Part shown: one piece after another, positions 6,031 through 8,743 of the stretch
Layout of the letters: every line of letters begins with the position of its first letter
How positions within the stretch are numbered: the first letter of the stretch is position 1
Origin: an uncultured Alistipes sp.
GTDB taxonomy: Bacteria; Bacteroidota; Bacteroidia; Bacteroidales; Rikenellaceae
Assembly: GCA_900769745.1 (NCBI GenBank)
Contig: CAAGHX010000122.1
Coordinates: forward strand, 1 to 8,743
Direction: 5' to 3'
Length of the DNA stretch: 8,743 nucleotides
Position numbers and translations under genes: made by a program
Notes under the pieces: model-generated
Told to the model about the DNA's origin: nothing
The model's input: the letters and a program-made list of their open reading frames with translations, nothing else
Database searches by the model: none

Positions 6031-6948
6031 TTATATGTTTATGTTAAGTTGCAAGAGGTAGCCGATGAAGTAAATCAGAGCTGCCAATGCTGAAATGGTT
6101 ACGATGAAAGTTGTGTTGCGCACCAGCTTGTTACGAGCCTGAGTAGACTCTACGATACCTACCGACAAACCTGTAAGCAGGATTGCAAGTGGCACTGCAA
6201 ACCACCAGTGGAAGCAACAAGTTGCAGCTACGGCGTTGGCGGCAATCATCGAGAAGCAGGCAGTCTTCAACCAACCAGCAATCTGAATCATAGCCATATC
6301 TACGCCCGAATAATCGAGACACATAACCTCGTGAATCATCGTAAGCTCGAGGTGAGTACGAGGGTCATCAACAGGCACTCGACCCGACTCTACGAATGTA
6401 ATCTTCACAAAGAGAAATGCTGTGAGCAGCATAATAATCGAGTGATGCAGGTTGAAAGTCTGCTCGTGCTCGAAGATGTCGGCAAACGATGTATAGCCGC
6501 AGAACATTGCAAGCGTTGCAAAACCAATCATAAGCGCAGGCTCGATCAATGCTCCATACAGAGCCTCGCGAGCTGCACCCATACCCTCGAACGAGCTACC
6601 AGTATCCATAGCTGCCAAGATGATAGCCACACGCGCCAAAGCCAAAGTGTAGGCAAAGCAGATCACATCGCCATCAAACGAGATAAGAGGGTAGAGGTCG
6701 GCCACTGGCATAAACAACATAGCCACAACTGCCGCACCCAGATAAACGGCTGGAGCGATACGGAACAGAATGGTGGTAGTTGGTGAGTATACCGAGCCTT
6801 TGTTCAAAAGCAATCTTACGTTGTAGAGATGCTGCGCAAGACGTGGACCTTTACGGCCAGCCAATATCGAGCGAGTTCTGTTAATCACTCCCGGAATAGA
6901 GAGTGCCACTATGAGTATAAGTAGTGTATTAAGTGCAATTGCTCCCAT
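6031..6948 (-). CDS. hyfC: HyfC/HycD-like membrane subunit (NuoH family)
   Basis: This is a 305-residue NuoH-family protein, the subunit that anchors the peripheral arm to the membrane and forms part of the quinone or E-channel region in complex I. Visible signatures are GRKGPR (31-36), the loop MDTGSSFEGMGAAREA (114-129), and ESGRVPVDDPRTHLELTMIHE (187-207) followed by MCLDYSG, all diagnostic for the HyfC/HycD/EchB group. The conserved acidic and basic residues Glu187, Arg190, Asp194, Asp195, Glu201 and Asp212 are intact. About eight membrane segments are expected. The length matches E. coli HyfC. The ATG at 6948 lies 3 nt beyond the HyfB stop. This subunit shows no sign of the ligand loss seen in the peripheral subunits, which argues that the complex is still assembled. 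Confidence 0.95.
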   Translation of the reverse strand: MGAIALNTLLILIVALSIPGVINRTRSILAGRKGPRLAQHLYNVRLLLNKGSVYSPTTTILFRIAPAVYLGAAVVAMLFMPVADLYPLISFDGDVICFAYTLALARVAIILAAMDTGSSFEGMGAAREALYGALIEPALMIGFATLAMFCGYTSFADIFEHEQTFNLHHSIIMLLTAFLFVKITFVESGRVPVDDPRTHLELTMIHEVMCLDYSGVDMAMIQIAGWLKTACFSMIAANAVAATCCFHWWFAVPLAILLTGLSVGIVESTQARNKLVRNTTFIVTISALAALIYFIGYLLQLNINI

Positions 6949-6951
6949 ATC

Positions 6952-8743
6952 CTATATCAAATTAAAGAGTGACAAAACGAAAACAAGCATCAGGAACAAC
7001 AACGCAAAGAGGATGTAGTTGTTGATTTTTCCTGTTCGCAGAGCCATAATGCGCTTGTTGATGATGTAGAGCAACTCCACCCACCAAGCAGCAAACAGAC
7101 GGTCAATTTTATCCTTGTGGCGCACGTTGTAGTTATGCGACGATGGGAAAATCTCGCTCTTGCTCACACGGCGACCCTCCACGGTATTCTGAGTAAGGTT
7201 TGTAGCGACAGACTCCAATCCTTCAGAGAACGACTCGCCAGTATATTGCATGCGGATATTTGGTGAAGTGAATCCACAACCCCAAGTTGGGCCTTGAGAG
7301 ATGGTGCGCTTGCTCTGTGTGCGGCTCTTGAGCTTATAGAGCAGAGCTACCACAATAATCAGCAACCAAGCTGTAAGCGACACCTTGCCGAGTGTAGGGC
7401 AGATGTAGCCGTCAAATATTGATACCGACGAACCCGAAAGCTCCATCGAAACCTTCTCGATAATCGAGATTGCATACTGAGGTATGACACCGATAGTGAT
7501 GATACCCGCCGCAGGAATAGCCATAGCGCCAATGCGGAAGTTATCAACCTCCTCCGACTCTGCAACGTGGTGGTCGCGAGGTGAGCCGAGGAACACTGTG
7601 CTATAAAGCTTGGTAAATGCCAACACAACGATACCACCAATGAGTGCAAGCGAGAGGATTCCCGCTGCCGAAGCGAGAGAATCGACTCCATCACGCACGC
7701 TGTTGAACATTCCCAAATAGATAAGGAACTCGCCCACAAAACCATTGAGCGGTGGCAAAGCGCAAATAGCGATTGTCGCTACAAGGAACAAAATAGCTGT
7801 TACAGGCATACTCTTGGCCACGCCACCAAAGCGGTCGAGCATTGTGGTGTGCATCTGAGAGTAGATATTTCCTGCGCCAAAGAAGAGCAACGACTTGAAG
7901 AGTGAGTGGTTGATAGTGTGCATCAAAGCTCCGCACAATGCCAACGTAGCCACCACGTCATTACCCGACGAGCGAGCGATTGACGAGATACCCAAGCCGA
8001 TGAAGATTACACCGATATTCTCGATGCTTGAATAAGCCAGCAGACGCTTCACATCGTTCTGTACAGCCGCCAAAATCACACCCCAAAGGCCTGTAACAAT
8101 ACCCACCGAGAGCAGAATAATACCAGCGGTATGCAACTCCGAAACATTCGAAATTTGCCATACCACACGCATAACGCCATAGACACCAGTCTTAATCATC
8201 ACGCCCGACATAATGGCCGAAACGTGCGATGGTGCTGCTGGGTGAGCCTCAGGAAGCCAAACGTACATAGGGAAAAGACCCGCCTTCATACCAAATCCCA
8301 TGAGGAAGAGGACAAGCAGCAAGATAGTCTTACCCTGGCTGAAGCAGAGAGGCAGAGCCTCGAACGATGCCGAGCCACAGCTAACGTAGGCAGTGGTAAA
8401 TCCTGCAACAAGGAATACAAAGCCGATATGCATCATCACCAGATATGCCAACGCCGCCTGCATAACCTCTGCACGCTGAGCATCAAACAGAATCAGGATA
8501 AACGATGCTATAGTCATAAGCTCCCAAGCCAAAAGGAACGAAAAACCACCGCTCGACATCACCACCATCATCATCGAGATAACGAGTGTGGCCAATGCTG
8601 CATAGTGAAGTGAGATATGAGCAGGTGATTTTTTGTCGAGATACTGCTGAAGGTATCCCTTCGAATAGATGAGTGTGGCTGTGCCAGCAACTCCTATAAT
8701 CAGCAAGAAGATGGCTGTTAGCGAATCAATTGAGAGTGATTCA
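6952..8743 (-). CDS. hyfB: HyfB-like antiporter-type membrane subunit (NuoL/M family), 5' end outside window
   Basis: The frame is open to the right edge: 596 residues are visible, beginning ESLSIDSLTAIF, the D-x-LSA-F-like signature near the N-terminus of this family. Roughly 70-80 residues should be missing compared with E. coli HyfB (about 672). The TTG at 8706 is therefore an internal Leu and not a start. Ion-channel residues, counted from the first visible codon, are all present: Glu74 (LLAWELMTIASF), Lys153 (GFGMKAGLFPMYVWLPEAH), Lys232 (DVKRLLAYSSIENIG), and His275, His279 and Lys283 (HTINHSLFKSLLFFGAG). The C-terminal region has the HyfB-type TWGCGF and RMQYTGESF motifs and a final membrane helix before the stop. 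It is expected to be the distal proton- or sodium-translocating subunit. It is the first operon gene visible; the promoter and any earlier genes lie outside. Confidence 0.94.
   Translation of the reverse strand, partial: ESLSIDSLTAIFLLIIGVAGTATLIYSKGYLQQYLDKKSPAHISLHYAALATLVISMMMVVMSSGGFSFLLAWELMTIASFILILFDAQRAEVMQAALAYLVMMHIGFVFLVAGFTTAYVSCGSASFEALPLCFSQGKTILLLVLFLMGFGMKAGLFPMYVWLPEAHPAAPSHVSAIMSGVMIKTGVYGVMRVVWQISNVSELHTAGIILLSVGIVTGLWGVILAAVQNDVKRLLAYSSIENIGVIFIGLGISSIARSSGNDVVATLALCGALMHTINHSLFKSLLFFGAGNIYSQMHTTMLDRFGGVAKSMPVTAILFLVATIAICALPPLNGFVGEFLIYLGMFNSVRDGVDSLASAAGILSLALIGGIVVLAFTKLYSTVFLGSPRDHHVAESEEVDNFRIGAMAIPAAGIITIGVIPQYAISIIEKVSMELSGSSVSIFDGYICPTLGKVSLTAWLLIIVVALLYKLKSRTQSKRTISQGPTWGCGFTSPNIRMQYTGESFSEGLESVATNLTQNTVEGRRVSKSEIFPSSHNYNVRHKDKIDRLFAAWWVELLYIINKRIMALRTGKINNYILFALLFLMLVFVLSLFNLI

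Larger units (their letters stand above)
1657..8743 (-). other. Hydrogenase-4-like / Ehr-like operon (B-C-E-F-G-HI order)
   Basis: Six same-strand genes are packed with gaps of 3, 3, 4, 3 and 47 nt. Their order follows E. coli hyfBCDEFGHI with hyfD absent and hyfH and hyfI fused. No internal promoter, terminator or maturation gene (hyp, HycI-like protease) is visible, consistent with the absence of a NiFe site. No clear terminator follows the last gene, so read-through into the downstream secreted protein gene is possible, with termination at 799-770. Confidence 0.85.

Noticed and set aside
8131..8613. Plus-strand frame of 160 codons with another His run
   Set aside because: It is antisense to the HyfB-like gene, and the His codons come from Met-rich membrane segments on the other strand.
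8704..8706. TTG as a start codon for the HyfB-like gene
   Set aside because: The frame stays open to the window edge and the upstream residues match the conserved N-terminal region of the family, so the gene simply runs out of the window.
1..8743. CRISPR arrays, tRNA or rRNA genes, insertion sequences
   Set aside because: No regularly spaced repeats, cloverleaf-like or rRNA-like segments, transposase genes or terminal inverted repeats were seen.

Overview
The window looks like part of a Bacteroidota chromosome, most likely from the order Bacteroidales. Supporting signs are two TAnnTTTG-type -7 promoter elements (one with a TTTG -33 box exactly 19 bp upstream), A/T-rich leaders without clear Shine-Dalgarno sequences, and a seryl-tRNA synthetase C-terminus and a secreted Gln/Met-rich protein of Bacteroidota character. 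The genus cannot be read from the sequence.

Layout. Plus strand, left end: the 3' part of serS (1-453), then a 55-residue 2[4Fe-4S] ferredoxin (508-675) with its own predicted promoter inside the end of serS and a strong intrinsic terminator (698-737). Minus strand: from the right edge to 1657 runs a tightly packed six-gene operon related to hydrogenase-4 / formate hydrogenlyase and complex I. In transcription order it is a HyfB-like antiporter-type subunit (5' end outside the window), HyfC (NuoH-like), HyfE (NuoK-like), HyfF (a second antiporter-type subunit), HyfG (NuoCD/HycE-like) and a compact fusion of HyfH (ferredoxin-like) with HyfI (NuoB-like). The first five genes are separated by only 3-4 nt. 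Downstream on the same strand, after a 179-nt gap with its own promoter candidate, is a secreted DUF4890/Spy-like protein with a Met/Gln/Pro-rich tail (824-1477), ended by a terminator that converges on the ferredoxin terminator.

Main observation. The membrane arm looks functional, but the peripheral arm has lost most of its cofactor ligands. The large subunit lacks the Cys pairs that bind NiFe (L1 positions are Ala204 and Ser207; L2 positions are Ser499 and Gly502). The NuoB-like domain lacks all four ligands of the proximal (N2-type) cluster (Thr146, Val149, Glu203, Ala233). The ferredoxin domain lost all four ligands of one [4Fe-4S] cluster (Met41, Val44, Ala47, Ala78) and kept all four of the other (Cys51, Cys68, Cys71, Cys74). 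The reading frames are intact and losses follow cluster boundaries, which suggests selection for a remodelled machine and not decay. It is clearly not a NiFe hydrogenase. It resembles the energy-converting hydrogenase-related (Ehr) class, but the additional loss of the N2-type cluster leaves no obvious electron path from the ferredoxin domain to the membrane. It may couple ion translocation to a chemistry that is non-redox or uses unfamiliar redox sites; that is inference.
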